NCBI GenBank assembly: GCA_023548195.1
Contig: JAJHZJ010000014.1
Coordinates: forward strand, 14,794,718-14,858,717
Direction: 5' to 3'
Source of the DNA: Bettongia penicillata ogilbyi
Lineage: Eukaryota; Chordata; Mammalia; Diprotodontia; Potoroidae
Length of the DNA: 64,000 nt
The notes under the pieces were generated by a model, which had not been told where the DNA came from, did not search any database, and was given only the letters and a program-made list of their open reading frames with translations. The position numbers were made by a program, and so were the translations under genes. This document shows, in pieces, positions 46,675-58,199 of the stretch (position 1 is the stretch's first letter; every line of letters begins with the position of its first letter).

Positions 46675-47335
46675 TTTACAAAATTTAAAGGTCTAAATAA
46701 GTGTTAGCTATTTTTATGTCTAGCTGATCTTTCTTATTATTCCTCACATATGACATTCCACTTGTAGTTGCAAAGGACTAGGCCCCTACCTGGGTGAGCA
46801 CTAGTGAACAGACCAGGAGAGCAGTGACCACTCCTCTCCCTGGATCATACCACATTGGAAGCATTTACAACTTAACAATCACCAGAACTGGCTGTGAAAA
46901 TAGCAGAATGAAAAAGCTTAATGCTTGAGACAATGAATTCCCCTGACCCCCACCTCTCTGAGAAGCAGAGTTCAACTCTACCAAAGCTCAAAGTCAAGAA
47001 ATAGCCTGGAAAATATAAGCAAAGCATAAAAAAAAAGCAAGTAACCACAGAAAGCTATTATGGTAAGATGGAAGAAAAAGACAAATTCAGAAGGAGACAA
47101 TAACATGAAAACATCTACAAGCAAAGCATCAAAAAAATAAAGATGGGGTACAAGCCCAACAAAAATTCTTGGAAGAGCATAAAAATAGACTTTTTTTTAA
47201 AAAGAGCTAAAAAGAGGATTTTAAAGATCAAATAAGAGAAGTTGTGAAACATGGGACAAAAGGAGAGCAATGCAAGGAAATTATGAAAAGAAAATTAACA
47301 GTTTAGTAAAAGAGGCACAAAAATATTAAAGAGAG

Positions 47336-49998
47336 ATGGAACCAATACAGTGGAGTAAGAGCCCAGATTTACTAGTGCTCTCCCCTCAAACCCAGCCAAA
47401 CACCTGTGAAAAATGGCTCTAAACAAATTCTGGAGCTGCAGAACCCACAGAATGACAGAGTAAAACAAATCTCCAGTCCAATACAGCCTGGAAGGTCACC
47501 AGGGAAGTGTTATCACACAGCACTGGGAGCAGAGCACAATCCAGTGTGGGCCATGTTGGCCCAGATGGGACCTAAGTAGGTCTTAGGGGGACTGAATCTT
47601 GGAGGGACAGACACCTTTGGTGGTTTCCAGACTTCATGACCCCAAAACACCAAAAACAAATTGGAAGGTCAGTCAAAAAAACTGTAGGACCTGTATGAGA
47701 GAGTAGAGTGGTCGAGTCCCAGCCCCAGGATGGTAGAGGGGGAGGAACCTACGGAAGAAGAGCCCTGGGCAGCAGGAGCATGGGCAGGGGCAGCAACAAC
47801 AACTATTTCTGGAGCTCTAGGTCCACAGATTGTGGGGGAATCCAGTGGTTGACAGTATACCATCCCCCCACCTCCACTAGAAGCAGAGAAGTTTACCTTA
47901 ACAAAGAACTCAAAAGTCAAATAAATAGCTGGGAAAATGAGCAAAAACTGGAAAAAAATCAGACTATAGGAGCTTACTTTGGTGACAAGGGAGACCAAAG
48001 TATACAAACAGAAGACAATAAAGTCAAAGCTCCTACATCCAAAGACTCCAAGAAAAATATGAATTGGTCTCAGACCCTGGAAGAGCTCAAAAAGGATTTT
48101 GAAAATCAAGTAAGAGAAGTAGAGCAAAAATTGGGAATAAAATTGAGAGTAATGCAAGAAAATCATGAAAAACGAGTCAACTGCTTGCTAAAGGAGACCC
48201 TACAAAAATACTAAAGCAAATAACACTTTAAAAAATGGACTTAACCCAAATGGTAAAAGAGATCCAAAAAGCCAATGAGGAAAAGAATGCCCTAAAAAAC
48301 AGAATTGGCCAGATGGAAAAGGAGATCCAAAAGCTCACTGAAGAAAATAATTCCTCAAAAATTAGAATAGTGCCTATGGAAACTAATGAAACAAAGCCAA
48401 AGGAATAAAAAAAATGGCAGACAACATGAAATATCTCATTGGAAAAACAACTGACCTAGAAAATAGATCCAGGAAAGACAATTTAAAAATTATTGGATTA
48501 CCAAAACATCATAATCAAATAATAGCCTAGACATCATCTTTCAAGAAATTATCAAGGAAAATTGCCCTGATACTGTAGAACCAGAAGTAAAATAGATATT
48601 GAAAGAATCTACCAATCACCTCCTGAAAGAGATCCCAAATGGAAAACTCCTAGGAATCTTGTGGTCGAATTCCAGAGTTTCCAGATCAAGGAGAAAATAT
48701 TGCAAGCATCCAGAAAGAAACAATTCAAATATTGTGAAAATACAATCAGGATAACACAAGATCTAGCAGCTTCTAAGGGGTCAAAGGACTTGGACTATGA
48801 TATTCCAAAGGTCAAAGGACATGGGATAAAAACCAAGAATCACCTACCCAGAAAAACTGAGTATAATACTTCAGGGAAAAAAATGATCATTCAATGAAAT
48901 AGAGGACTTTCAAGCATTCTTGTTGAAAAGACCAGAGTTGAATAGAAAATTTTACTTTCAAACACAAGAATCAAGAGAAGCATGAAAAGGTAAACAGGAA
49001 AGAGAAATTCTAAGGGAGAAATTCTAAGAGAAATTCTACATTCTTACATGGAATGATAATACTTGTAGACTCGATACTTTCCTCAGTATTAGGGTAGTTG
49101 GAGGGATTATATACATATAGACAGAGGGCACAGAGTGAGTTGAATAGGTAAGGATGATATCTAAAAAGATAAAATTAAGGGGTGAGAGAGGAATATATTG
49201 GGAAGCGAAAGGGAAAAATAGAATGGGGCAAATTATCTCACATAAAAGAGGCAAGAAAAAGCTTTTTCAATGGAGGGGAAGAAAGGGAAGGTGAGAAGGA
49301 AAGAGTGAACCTTACTCTCATAGCATTTGGCTTAAGGAGGGAATAACATGCACACTCAATTTAATATGAAAATCCATCTTACACTACAGGAAAGTAGGGG
49401 GAAAGGGAATAAGCAGGGGGTGGGGAGGATGATAGAAGGGAGGGTAAATTGGAAGAGGGGTAATTAGAAGTAAACATTCTTGAGGTGGGATAGGGTAAAA
49501 AAAAGAATAGAATAAATGGGGGCAGGATAGGATGGAGGGAAATATAGTTAATTTTTCACAATATGACTGTCATGGAAGCATTTTGCGTAATTATATATGT
49601 ATAATCTATATTGAATTGCTTGCCTTCTCAATAAGGATGGATGGGGAGGGAGGAAGGGAGAGTAGTTGGAACTCACAGTTTTAAAAACAAATGTTAAAAA
49701 TTGTTTTTATAAAAATTGTTTTATATAATTGTTTTTATATTTTAACTGGGAAATAAATATATAGACAATGGGGTATAGAAATCTACCTTGCCATACAAGA
49801 AAACAAAGCAGATAGGGATAAGAGAAGGGAAGGGTATGATAGAATGGAGGGTAGATTGGGGGAAGTGGTAATCAGACGCATGCTGTCTTGGGGTGGGAAG
49901 AGGGGAGAGATGGGGAGAAAATCTGGAACTCAAAATCTTTTGAAAGTGTCTATTGAAAATTAAAAATAAATAAATTTTTAAAAAATTTTTAAAAGAAG
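47336..49998 (+). mobile_element. HAL1-like half-L1 element, apparently complete
   Basis: Begins with an L1-like leader (AGAGATGGAACCAATACAGT, GTGGAGTAAGAGCCCAG). It has one ORF1-like region at about 47700-48900, then a long G-rich 3' UTR (GGGGTGGGGAGGATGATAG, GGTATAGAAATCTACCTTGC) ending TTGAAAATTAAAAATAAATAAA. There is no ORF2, which is the definition of a half-L1. The first coding piece includes ELKSQINSWENEQKLEKNQT and LEELKKDFENQVREVEQKLG, typical of L1 ORF1p. Later coiled-coil and RRM pieces (NRIGQMEKEIQKLTEENNSS) lie in other frames. It is flanked by approximate repeats ATATTAAAG / AAATTGAAG from the older L1. Confidence 0.8.
47708..48214 (+). pseudogene. HAL1 ORF1 remnant
   Basis: Open piece of 168 codons from the ORF1p N-terminal region: a low-complexity Gly/Ser/Arg start, then a charged helix predicted to be coiled coil from EEL--KDFE--VREVEQKL heptads. 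It stops at TACTAA (about 48212) before the RRM. The remaining domain is carried in a shifted frame, so no full ORF1p can be made. Confidence 0.65.
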
Positions 49999-51177
49999 AA
50001 AAAAAATTGAAGAAAATAACATGTAACTCCTAATAAACAGAACTGGCCAAATGGTTTTACCATTTGAGGTATGTTACATTTGCCAGATTGAGGTGTAAAA
50101 CATCAACGAAGAAAAGAACTCCTTAAAAAGCAAACTTCACCAAATGGTAAAAGATGTACAAAACTTCACTGATGAAAACAATTCCTTAAAGTACAGAATT
50201 GGCTAAATGTAAAAAGAGATACAAAAGCTAATTGAAAGAACCAATTCCATAAATATTAGAATTGGGCAAGTGAATGTTAATGATTCATGACACTTCAAGA
50301 AAAAAATAAAGTCAAAAGAATGAAAAAATAAAAGAAGATGTGAAATATCTCATCAAAAAATTAACTGACCTGGAAATATATCGAGGAAAAATAATTCAAG
50401 AATTATTGGACTACTGAAAAGTCATGCTCCCCCAAAGAACTTACGTATTTCAAGAAAATACAAAGGAAAACTGCCCCAATATATTAGAACCAGAAGACAA
50501 AATCAAAATTGAAAAACCACATTCTTAAATAGATCTCAAAATAAAAACTCCCAGGAATATCATAGTCAAATTGCAGAGCTCTCAGGTCAAAGAGGAAATA
50601 TTTCAGGCAGTTAGAAATAAACCATTCAAATACTGTGGAGCCATAGTTAGAAGCATACGAGATTTAGTAGTTGCTAATAAAAGTCTTGGAATATAATATT
50701 CTAGAAGACAAAAGAGCTAGGATTACAAAAAAAGAATAAACTATGTAGCAAAATAATAATAATAATCCTTTATGGGGAAAATGAGTATTTAATGAGATGA
50801 TTTTCAAGAATTCCTGATGAAAAGATTAAAGCTGAGTATAAAATATGACATTCAAACACAAAACTCAAGAGAAACATAAAAAGGTAAACAGGAAAGAAAA
50901 ATCATAAGGGACTTAATAAAGTTACACTGTTTACATTCCTGTGTAGGAAGATGACTGATGTAACTCCTAAGAACTTTATCATTACTAGGGTAGTTAGAAG
51001 GAATCTACACAGATAAATGGCACAGACGTGAACTTATCATGTTGAGATGATCTTAAAAAATGTAGGGGTGAGAAAGAGGAATGCACCAGGAGAAGGTGGA
51101 AAGGAGAGAAAGAATAGGGAAAATTTTCTCACATAAAAGAAGTATGCAAGGAAGAGTTTTGACAGTGGTGGGGAATA

Positions 51178-51186
51178 CATACACAC

Positions 51187-51219
<33 letters not shown>

Positions 51220-51222
51220 TAT
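51178..51222 (+). repeat. (AC)n microsatellite
   Basis: ACACACACACATACACATAC followed by about ten more AC units. It lies at the right edge of the older L1 copy. Confidence 0.95.
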
Positions 51223-51224
51223 GT

Positions 51225-53640
51225 TGTCCAATATGGAAGTAGGAGGGGATGAAGCTAAGAGAAAGGGAGAATATTCCAGGCATGGAGGACAGCTGGTGAA
51301 GAACAACAAAGAGACCAGTGTCACTGGATTGTAGAGTATATAAGAGGCACATGAGTATAATGTATAAGAAGAGTGGAAAGGAAGTGTGTGTACAGGGGGT
51401 GGGAGGCAGATTATGAAAGGTTTTTAACAGAGGATTTTGCATTTAACTCTGGTGGTGATAGGGAATTCTAGAGTTTATTGAGTAGGAAGATATTACAGTC
51501 AGAGCTATAGTTTAGGGAGATCACTTTGACAAGTAAGTGAAAGATGTACTGGAGTGGAGAGTAACTTGTTGCAGAAAGACCAAGAGCAGACCATTTCAAC
51601 ATTCCAGCCATGAGGTGATAAGGGCCTGTATCAGAGTGGTAGCATTAGCAATAGATTGGATATGAGAAATGAGAGCATGGGGGTAGTTAAGAGTAGCCCT
51701 TAGGTTCTAAGACTGAAGGAGAGTGATGAAAGTAACATAAATTTAGAAAAGGGAAGGTTTTTGGTGGGAAGATTATGAGTTCAGTTTTGAACATGTTGAG
51801 TTTAGGATGTTTGCAAGACATCCAATTCAAGATATTGAAATCGGCAGTTGGAAATATGAGTCTGGAGACTCAGTAGAAAAGTTAGAGCTGGATACGTAGA
51901 TTTGAGAATTATCAGCACAGAGAAGATTAGTTAAATCCATGGGAACTGGTGAGACTATGAAATGAAATAATATAGAGAAGGCCTAGGACACACAGTGCAT
52001 TAGTGGTAGGTATGATCTAATTAGCAGCAAAACTGAGGAGTGGTAGGTAGATATGTAGGACGAAAGACCAGAGTCATGTAAACACAGAAGAGAATCAAGG
52101 AGAAAACGGTGATTGACAGATGAAAGGCCTGAAGAGAAGACTGAGGATCGAGATTTGATTTGATAATTAAGAAATTGTTAGCCAGTTTAGAGAGAGCAAT
52201 TTTGCCATATATAATGAACAATAAAGTCTGAAGGAAGACTGTATAGAGTTAGTAAGAGAGTAAGAGGAAAAGAAGTGGAAGCACCTTTTCAAAGAGTTTA
52301 GTCACAAAAATCGAGAACTATCACATTGTAACAAGCAGAGATGGATGAATTAAATGAGAGTTTTTTGAGGTTGGAGGGAAAATGGAGCATGTTTATAGTC
52401 AGTAAAGAAGCATCCAATAGACAAGGAGAAATTGAAAATAAGGGAGTGGAGATAATACAGGGGGCAATCTACTGGAAGAGATAGAATGGAATGGTATCAC
52501 TTGTGCCATATAGAGGGATTTGACTTAGCCAGGAGAAGGATCCTTCATGTGAGACTGTGGTGAAGGAGGACATAATAAAAGAAGGCATCGGGGTCATATG
52601 AGATGAGGAGGGGAGAAAATTCACTCTCGTCAAATGGTCTCAATTTTTTCAGTGAAATATGAGGCAAGGTTCTCAGCTGAGAGAGTGGAAGAAAGACTTT
52701 TGAAAGGAGATGAAAAGGTTTGGGAGTGGTAAAGGAGGATAGTGAGTTAATTATGGAGGTATAAAAGGATCAGCTGCCAGATCCCAGCTGAGGTTATGTA
52801 ATATAAAATCATAGTAGTTCTGTGATTTTCTCCAGTTTCATTCAGTAGCACATGTGTAGGAGTAAAGGTAGTAGATAGAAGGAGTGATCCGTGACAGGGC
52901 AATATCATTGATACAAAAATGCCTGTGCAGGAGGCATGGAGAAAAGAGGATAAGGTATAGTTGCACTTGTTCACCAAAGAGTCAAGATGGGGAAAGAAGG
53001 AGAATATAACTAGTTCAGGGGTGAAAATGTGGGAGAGAATTGAGGGTTTGAGAGATTGGAGGATACCAGGTGGGCAAAAGCATAATTTGGTCTTAGAAGG
53101 CAGAGGGAGAGGTGGAATAACAAAGGATTGTTATCAGTTAAGGGAATTTCAGTGGTCATGAACAAATGGAGCATTTGTTGGTGTTAGTAAGATTTAGGAT
53201 ATAACTATTTTTATGTACTAAAAGAGCAGATGATGGGAAATGAGTAAACTGAGGAACTCTGATAAGGGTATTTAAGGGAGTCCTCACATCTCAACCAGTG
53301 AATTGGGGGGAGGGGGTGGACTGGAAAGGGCAACCAGGGAGCCAAGTCTCAGTGAGAGCCAGCAGACTGAAAAGAAAGGAAAAGATTTAAGCTGAAAGCA
53401 AGTTTGTTGCCTAAGGAGCAGGTATTTCAGAGAGCACAGTGGAAAGAGTGGGACACTGGAAGGGGGTTTATTGATGGGAATGAGTGGGACATTGAAAGGG
53501 GATTTATTGATGGGAAAGAAGGAGGGATTAGGTATTGGGGACCAGGGAATGGAGTCTGAATGATAACCAGTAGGGCTTCGCTGAGTCACTGGGATGAGGA
53601 GGTATGACCTTGGGGGAATTTGTTAAGCATTGAAGGAATT
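51225..53640 (-). repeat. Long antisense L2-clade LINE
   Basis: About 2.4 kb reads as the complement of an L2-like LINE. GAACATGTTGAGTTTAGGAT, CAAGACATCCAATTCAAGAT (complement of the 'lNMSKTEL' codons), GCCATGAGGTGATAAGGGCC (complement of the 'ALITS' codons), CAGGGGGCAATCTACTGGAA and TTTCAGTGAAATATGAGGCA lie in the expected order. Many short open frames on both strands are chance. This is the longest L2 copy in the window. Confidence 0.7.
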
Positions 53641-53970
53641 TTCATTATTCATAAGGATCTGACCTTCTTAGCACAGTGCCTGGTAGGTAGTAGTTGGTTA
53701 GTAAATGCTTGTTTCATCTTTCTCTAAATGATTAAAGGACTGGGTGAGTTAGTTTAGGAGCAGTGTTTGCTTTTCATTTAACCAAGAGTATGGCAGAGTG
53801 CTCCATTAAGTCCTACTTTGATGAGTCAACAACAGAAGAGGTAGATTTTGGAAGGCTATGCTATAGAAGGTCTGCCACATCATTTCAGTCTTAAAATCAG
53901 CCTAACTATGACCAGAAAAATATCTCACCAGGTTAGCCACAGAACGCTGAATTCTTCTGCCAAAGCAATT

Positions 53971-55457
53971 TTTAAAACAAATTTATTTTTTATTTTTCAA
54001 CATTCACTTCCATAAGTTTTAAATTTTCTTCACCTCCCTCTTTCTCCCTCCCAAAACTGGTGTGCAATCTGATATAGGCTCTACATATAAATTCTTATTA
54101 AACGTATTTTCACATTGGTCATGTTGTATAGAAGAATTAGAACAAAAGGGAGGAACCATGAGGGAGAAGAAACAAATCAAAAAAAGAGAACAAATAGTAT
54201 GCTTTGATCTACATTCAGACTCCATGTTTCTTCATCTGGATGTGGATGGCATTTTTCATCATGAGTCTTTTGGAGCTGTTTTAGGTCCTTGCATTACTGA
54301 GAAGAGATAAATTTATCAGTCAGTCATAGAAAAATGTGGCTGTTACTGTGCACAATGTTCTCTTGGTTCTGCTCACTTCACTTGGCATTAGTTCATATGA
54401 GTCTTTCCAGGTTTTCTGGAGTCTGCCTGCTCATCATTCCTTATAGCACAATAGTATTCAATCACATTCATATACCAAAACTTGTTCAGCCATTCCCCAA
54501 TTGACGGGCATCCCCCCAATTTCTAATTCTTGGCCACCACAAAAAGAGCTGCTATAAATATTTTTGTACATGTGAATCCTTTTCCCATTGTTATGATTTC
54601 TTTGAGATATAGACCTAGAACATTTTTCATATGACTATAGATAGTTTTAATTTCTTCATCTGAAAACTGACTGTTCATATCCTTTGACCCTTTATCAATT
54701 GGGGAATGACTTGTAGTCTTATAAATTTGACTCAGTTCTCTATATATTTTAGAAATGAGGACTTTATCAGAGTCACTGGTTGTAAAATTTATTTCCCAAT
54801 TTTTTGCTTCCCTTCTAAGCTTGGTTGCATTGGCTTTGTGCAAAAACTTTTCAATTTAATGTAATCAGAATTATCCATTTTGCATTTCAAATGTTCTTTA
54901 TCTCGTTTGGTCATAAATTCCTCCATTCTCCATAAATCTGACAGGTAAACTATATTTTTTGCTCTCCTAATCTGCTTGTAGTATCAGCCCTTATATCTAA
55001 ATTGTGTATCCATTTGGACTTCATTTTGGTATATGATGTAAGAAATTAGTCCATGCCCAGTTTGTGTAAGATGTTGGTCTATGCCCAGTGTCTGCCCTAC
55101 CATTTTCCAGTTTTCCCAGTAGTTTTTGTCAAATAGTGAGTTCTTATCCCAGAAGCTGACATCTTTGACTTTATGAAACAGTAGATTACAATAGTCACTG
55201 GCCACTTTGTCTTATGTAGCTAACTTTTCCACTGATCCACCACTCTATTTCTTAGCTAATACCAAGTAGTTTTGATGATTGCTGCTTTATAATAAAATTT
55301 AAGTTCTGTTAGGGCTAGGCCACCTTCCCTAGCATCTTTTCATTGATTCTCTTGATTTTCTGGACTTTTGGTTTTCCCAGATGAATTTTATTGTTTTCTC
55401 TAGCTCTATAAAATAATTTTTGGCACTGAATAAGTAAATTAATTTAGACAGAATTGT
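53971..55457 (-). mobile_element. L1 3' end, antisense, with 13-bp target duplication
   Basis: Complement of the L1 3' UTR and ORF2 end. The + strand shows the T-rich tail TTATTTTTTATTTTTCAAC, then CACATTGGTCATGTTGTATA, GTTCAGCCATTCCCCAATTG, GCTGCTATAAATATTTTTGT and TTTTCCCAGATGAATTTTAT. The flanks TGCCAAAGCAATT (53958-53970) and TGCCAAAGAAATT (55458-55470) match at 12 of 13 positions. 5'-truncated; dead frames. Confidence 0.9.
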
Positions 55458-56164
55458 TGCCAAAGAAATTCTAGAAGACTACTAAGTTATAAAGGGGATG
55501 CAATATTCATTGTTGGAGGAAGTAGCCACATGTATGACATAATAGACACTATTTTCAGTAGTGAAGTTATTTAGGGTTATTTCTTGACTATCCACTGAGA
55601 GCTAAAGCCAAATCCAACTTTCTCTGAATTCAGTGTGGAGTTATTTTTCCCCTTTAACCAGGGTTTAATTGATCATTTGATCTTTTGCCCTAGAGATTCA
55701 GTGCAAAGACTGAATATCAGTCAAAGGACAAACCATCCTTTCCCTCCCCTCAAACCGCTCCCCCCACCCCCCACCCCTGCTTCAAATTTTCTGGATTGGG
55801 GGCGTGGCACTATCGTGGGCGGGACAATGCCTAGGGCACGGGAAACCTACGTTTTGAGAAGTTCTGGGATTGGGAAATTGGACCTAACAAGAGAGAACTT
55901 TGTTCCTCAAAGAAGAAATCTTGTCCTGGGAATTTTCTGTGGTTTTTTCTCACAGATAAGCTCTCCCCTTCGCTTTGGAATAAGAACAAATATAAGAACA
56001 AGCAGGAACCTGGCAAGTCCTTCACCCTAGAAGTGAAAAGCTAGTCGAGAGCTTTCTCACTACCCACCCGCCCCTAGAGCGAAGACCTCCACGCCCCTCC
56101 GCTCGAGATCCAGCTGCCGAAAGCCCGGATGTTGGACTCCCTCCCTGTACTGGGTCCTTCATTT

Positions 56165-56174
56165 CCATAAAAGG
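56165..56174 (+). promoter_or_regulatory. CArG box (SRF site candidate)
   Basis: CCATAAAAGG is an exact CC(A/T)6GG match, about 0.5 kb upstream of the exon 1 donor. SRF with MRTF controls many actin and adhesion genes (established), so an SRF site before kindlin-2 is plausible. Use is inferred. Confidence 0.55.
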
Positions 56175-56501
56175 GCAGTGGCTCCTCTAGCTGTGATTGA
56201 GGCTGCAGGCAGCTCCCCCGCGCTCCCCCCCTTTCCCTCCAGCCTCCCGTTCCTCCCACCTCCCCTAGAACCAAACCCCTCCACCTCCCCCAACGCCCCC
56301 AGCCAGTGGACTCCGTCCCTCCGCTGGTCAGCTTGGGGCGGGGGGCTGGGGGCGAGGCCGCACCGGTCCGAGCGGAGCCCAGCGCAGGAGCCGCTTTTCT
56401 GTCCTCTCCGGAGAAGAAAGGGCCCTGCCAGTAGCCAGACATCCAGGGGGAGGAGAAGAGGTGGGAGGAAAGGGGTGGAGCTGAGCCGCTGGAAGTGGGC
56501 T

Positions 56502-56527
56502 GGGAGGAGAGGGGGACGGGACTGGGG
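56502..56527 (+). promoter_or_regulatory. G-quadruplex motif near the start site
   Basis: Four G-runs (GGG, GGGGG, GGG, GGGG) with loops of 6, 2 and 3 bases fit the G3+N1-7 rule on the sense strand. If the start site lies upstream, it would also be in the 5' UTR. Confidence 0.6.
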
Positions 56528-56529
56528 CT

Positions 56530-56687
56530 CCCAGACTCCATTAGCTGCCCAGGCCGGGAGATAACTCGACGAGCCGTCCGGGACTGGCGGGGGACGCGGA
56601 GGGCGAGCGAGGGCCCGCCGCTGCCGGGCCGCCCCGAGGCGCAGAGCGCGCCCGACCCTTCCGTCCGCGAGCCGGAGGATCCGCGCG
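56530..56687 (+). other. FERMT2: FERMT2 exon 1 (non-coding; 5' end estimated)
   Basis: The donor is GATCCGCGCG|GTGAGG, with the intron starting at 56688. The exon lies in the CpG island core and has no ATG from about 56545 on, as expected of an untranslated first exon. The 5' boundary is a guess, because the true start can only come from cap data. Confidence 0.65.
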
Positions 56688-57318
56688 GTGAGGGACACGT
56701 CGGTGGGGACTTTTAGTCTGGAGCTTTATGTTTGTGCAGCCGCGGGTAGGGCGGCGGTGGGGGGCGCGGGGAAGGGGACCTGTCCAGCCCCGGGCGGTGT
56801 CTGCTCCGCCGGGGGCCGGGGGTGACCGGGGTGCGTCTGGACAGGTGGACACAGCGGTCCAGCTTTCGCGGGAGGCGGAGCGGGTCCCGTGGCTTCCAAT
56901 GGGACCGGGGGAGCCCAGCCCGAGCGGGCTTCTGTCAGTGGGAAGGACGGGCGGGGCTGGGGCCCTGCTCGCTGGCGTCGCCCGGGGCTAGGCATTCTCC
57001 CTCCGCGTCTGTTGGGAGGCGTTGTGGATCGGTGTCCCCCGGAGCGGGCCGGGGAAGGCAGAATGGATTTTGGGGGGAAGGGCGTGTCAGGGCTGGTAAC
57101 CCCCAAGCTCCTGCACCCTTACGCCTGTCTCCCCGTCGTTCCTCGGACGGTCCTCTAAAGCGCAGGGCAGACAAGGCTTTCTTGCGCTGTTTAGGCTGAC
57201 TTTCCCTAGGTGTTCCCTTCTCTGTCCAGTTTTCCTCCGCCCTCCTTTTAGGGCTCAATGGGATTTGTCTTCTTTTGGAGAGTAACGCTTACGAGTGCCA
57301 TTTCCTTTCCACTCACAG

Positions 57319-57484
57319 GAAGGAGCTATGGCTCTGGACGGGATAAGGATGCCAGATGGCTGCTATGCGGATGGGACGTGGGAATTGAGCGTCCATGTGA
57401 CGGACCTGAACCGTGATGTTACCCTGAGAGTCACAGGGGAGGTGCATATTGGGGGGGTGATGCTCAAGTTGGTGGAGAAACTTG
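57319..57484 (+). CDS. FERMT2: FERMT2 (kindlin-2) exon 2, start of coding region
   Basis: Kindlin-2 is a cytoplasmic FERM-family adaptor that binds integrin beta tails and activates integrins at focal adhesions. The exon begins after TTCCACTCACAG (57318). Translation starts at ATG 57328-57330 in a good context (G at -3, G at +4). It encodes [20 protein letters not shown] through [13 protein letters not shown], 52 residues, which as I remember are identical or nearly so to the human protein and make up most of the ubiquitin-like F0 domain. The first base of the next codon (G, for Asp) ends the exon before the donor GTAAGT (57485), a phase-1 intron. The open frame running on to 57513 is intronic read-through and not part of the protein. 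Later exons are outside the window. Confidence 0.97.
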
Positions 57485-58199
57485 GTAAGTTGTGCATGCA
57501 AAAAAGCCCGTAAGTAGTCAGTGTGTGTCCACGTTCTGAGCCTGTATGGGGAAAGACTGGAGAGGAATGCCCCTTTGTATGTGGGGGAGGGGAGCGTCAA
57601 GGAAGGACAATTTTATTCGCCCTCCGCGAAATACTTTTTTGAGGGGTTTATATGTTAGAAATAAGAATATGTTATATCATACAAAAAGTTAATTTAAGGG
57701 TTTATTTGTGAATACCGTGTTCTTTACGTCTCCCCCACCGTATGTGGCATGAAATCAGTGTTCTTTGGTATTTAGTTTTTACCGCTCTTAACTGACTAGT
57801 TAGTATTAATACTATGAAATCTAAGTGGAATAACTGATCTTTTATTTGCTTGTTTAAAACTCTTGCTGTAATGTAAAAAGAGAAACAAAATCAAAAATGT
57901 TTAATGTTGGAGAAGGTAAAAGAAAGACTTGTATTTTTTGTTCTTTTTTATCTTTTCCTGTATCAGGATGTTGGTATAGTTTGATCTAATATGAAATCTA
58001 TCAGTATTTCAGGATATTTAAATTGTATTCTAAATCGTGAAACTTCTAGTAGTAGGAGGTTCTTGTAGGCAGTGATTTAGTGTTTCATCTATCTTTCTTT
58101 TAGAAGCTCTGGTGAAGTGTTTGACCAATCTAATATATAGCTGGTGCTTACCATCAGCTGCTGATCTTTCTGAATTTATCCTAGAATAACAAATTAAGA

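Larger units (their letters stand above)
46745..51180 (+). mobile_element. Older L1/HAL1 ORF1 region, split by a younger element
   Basis: The left part at 46745-47335 (GACCAGGAGAGCAGTGACCA leader, ORF1 start region) and the right part at 49999-51180 (CAGAACTGGCCAAATGG, AACTGACCTGGAAATATATC, ACTCCCAGGAATATCATAGT, AAAAGGTAAACAGGAAAGAA) join into one ORF1 plus downstream region when 47336-49998 is removed. The layout parallels 17760-18880. It is non-coding now. Confidence 0.75.
55790..57165 (+). promoter_or_regulatory. FERMT2: FERMT2 promoter and CpG island
   Basis: GC and CpG content rise sharply from about 56050 and fall after about 57160, in contrast to the AT-rich surroundings. Upstream motifs include three inverted CCAAT boxes (ATTGG at 55795-55799, 55869-55873 and 55877-55881), a GC box GGGCGGG (55817-55823), an exact CArG box (56165-56174) and a G-quadruplex motif (56502-56527). 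There is no convincing TATA box at a fixed distance from exon 1, so start sites are probably dispersed. Overlapping open frames here on both strands follow from the GC content and are not genes. Confidence 0.85.

Noticed and set aside
47669..48166. 165-codon open frame on the minus strand
   Set aside because: It is the antisense shadow of the HAL1 ORF1 remnant.
51037..51442. 129- and 95-codon minus-strand frames across the (AC)n tract
   Set aside because: Their Cys/Val runs come from the microsatellite and they join unrelated repeats.
56074..57258. Many overlapping open frames of 70-180 codons on both strands in the CpG island
   Set aside because: High GC content removes stop codons in all frames. 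The products are low-complexity Pro/Arg/Gly/Ser, overlap each other and cross the FERMT2 exon 1 donor.
57485..57513. Continuation of the kindlin-2 frame past 57484
   Set aside because: A consensus donor GTAAGT starts at 57485 and the known protein continues with Asp at this point, so the extra residues are intronic.
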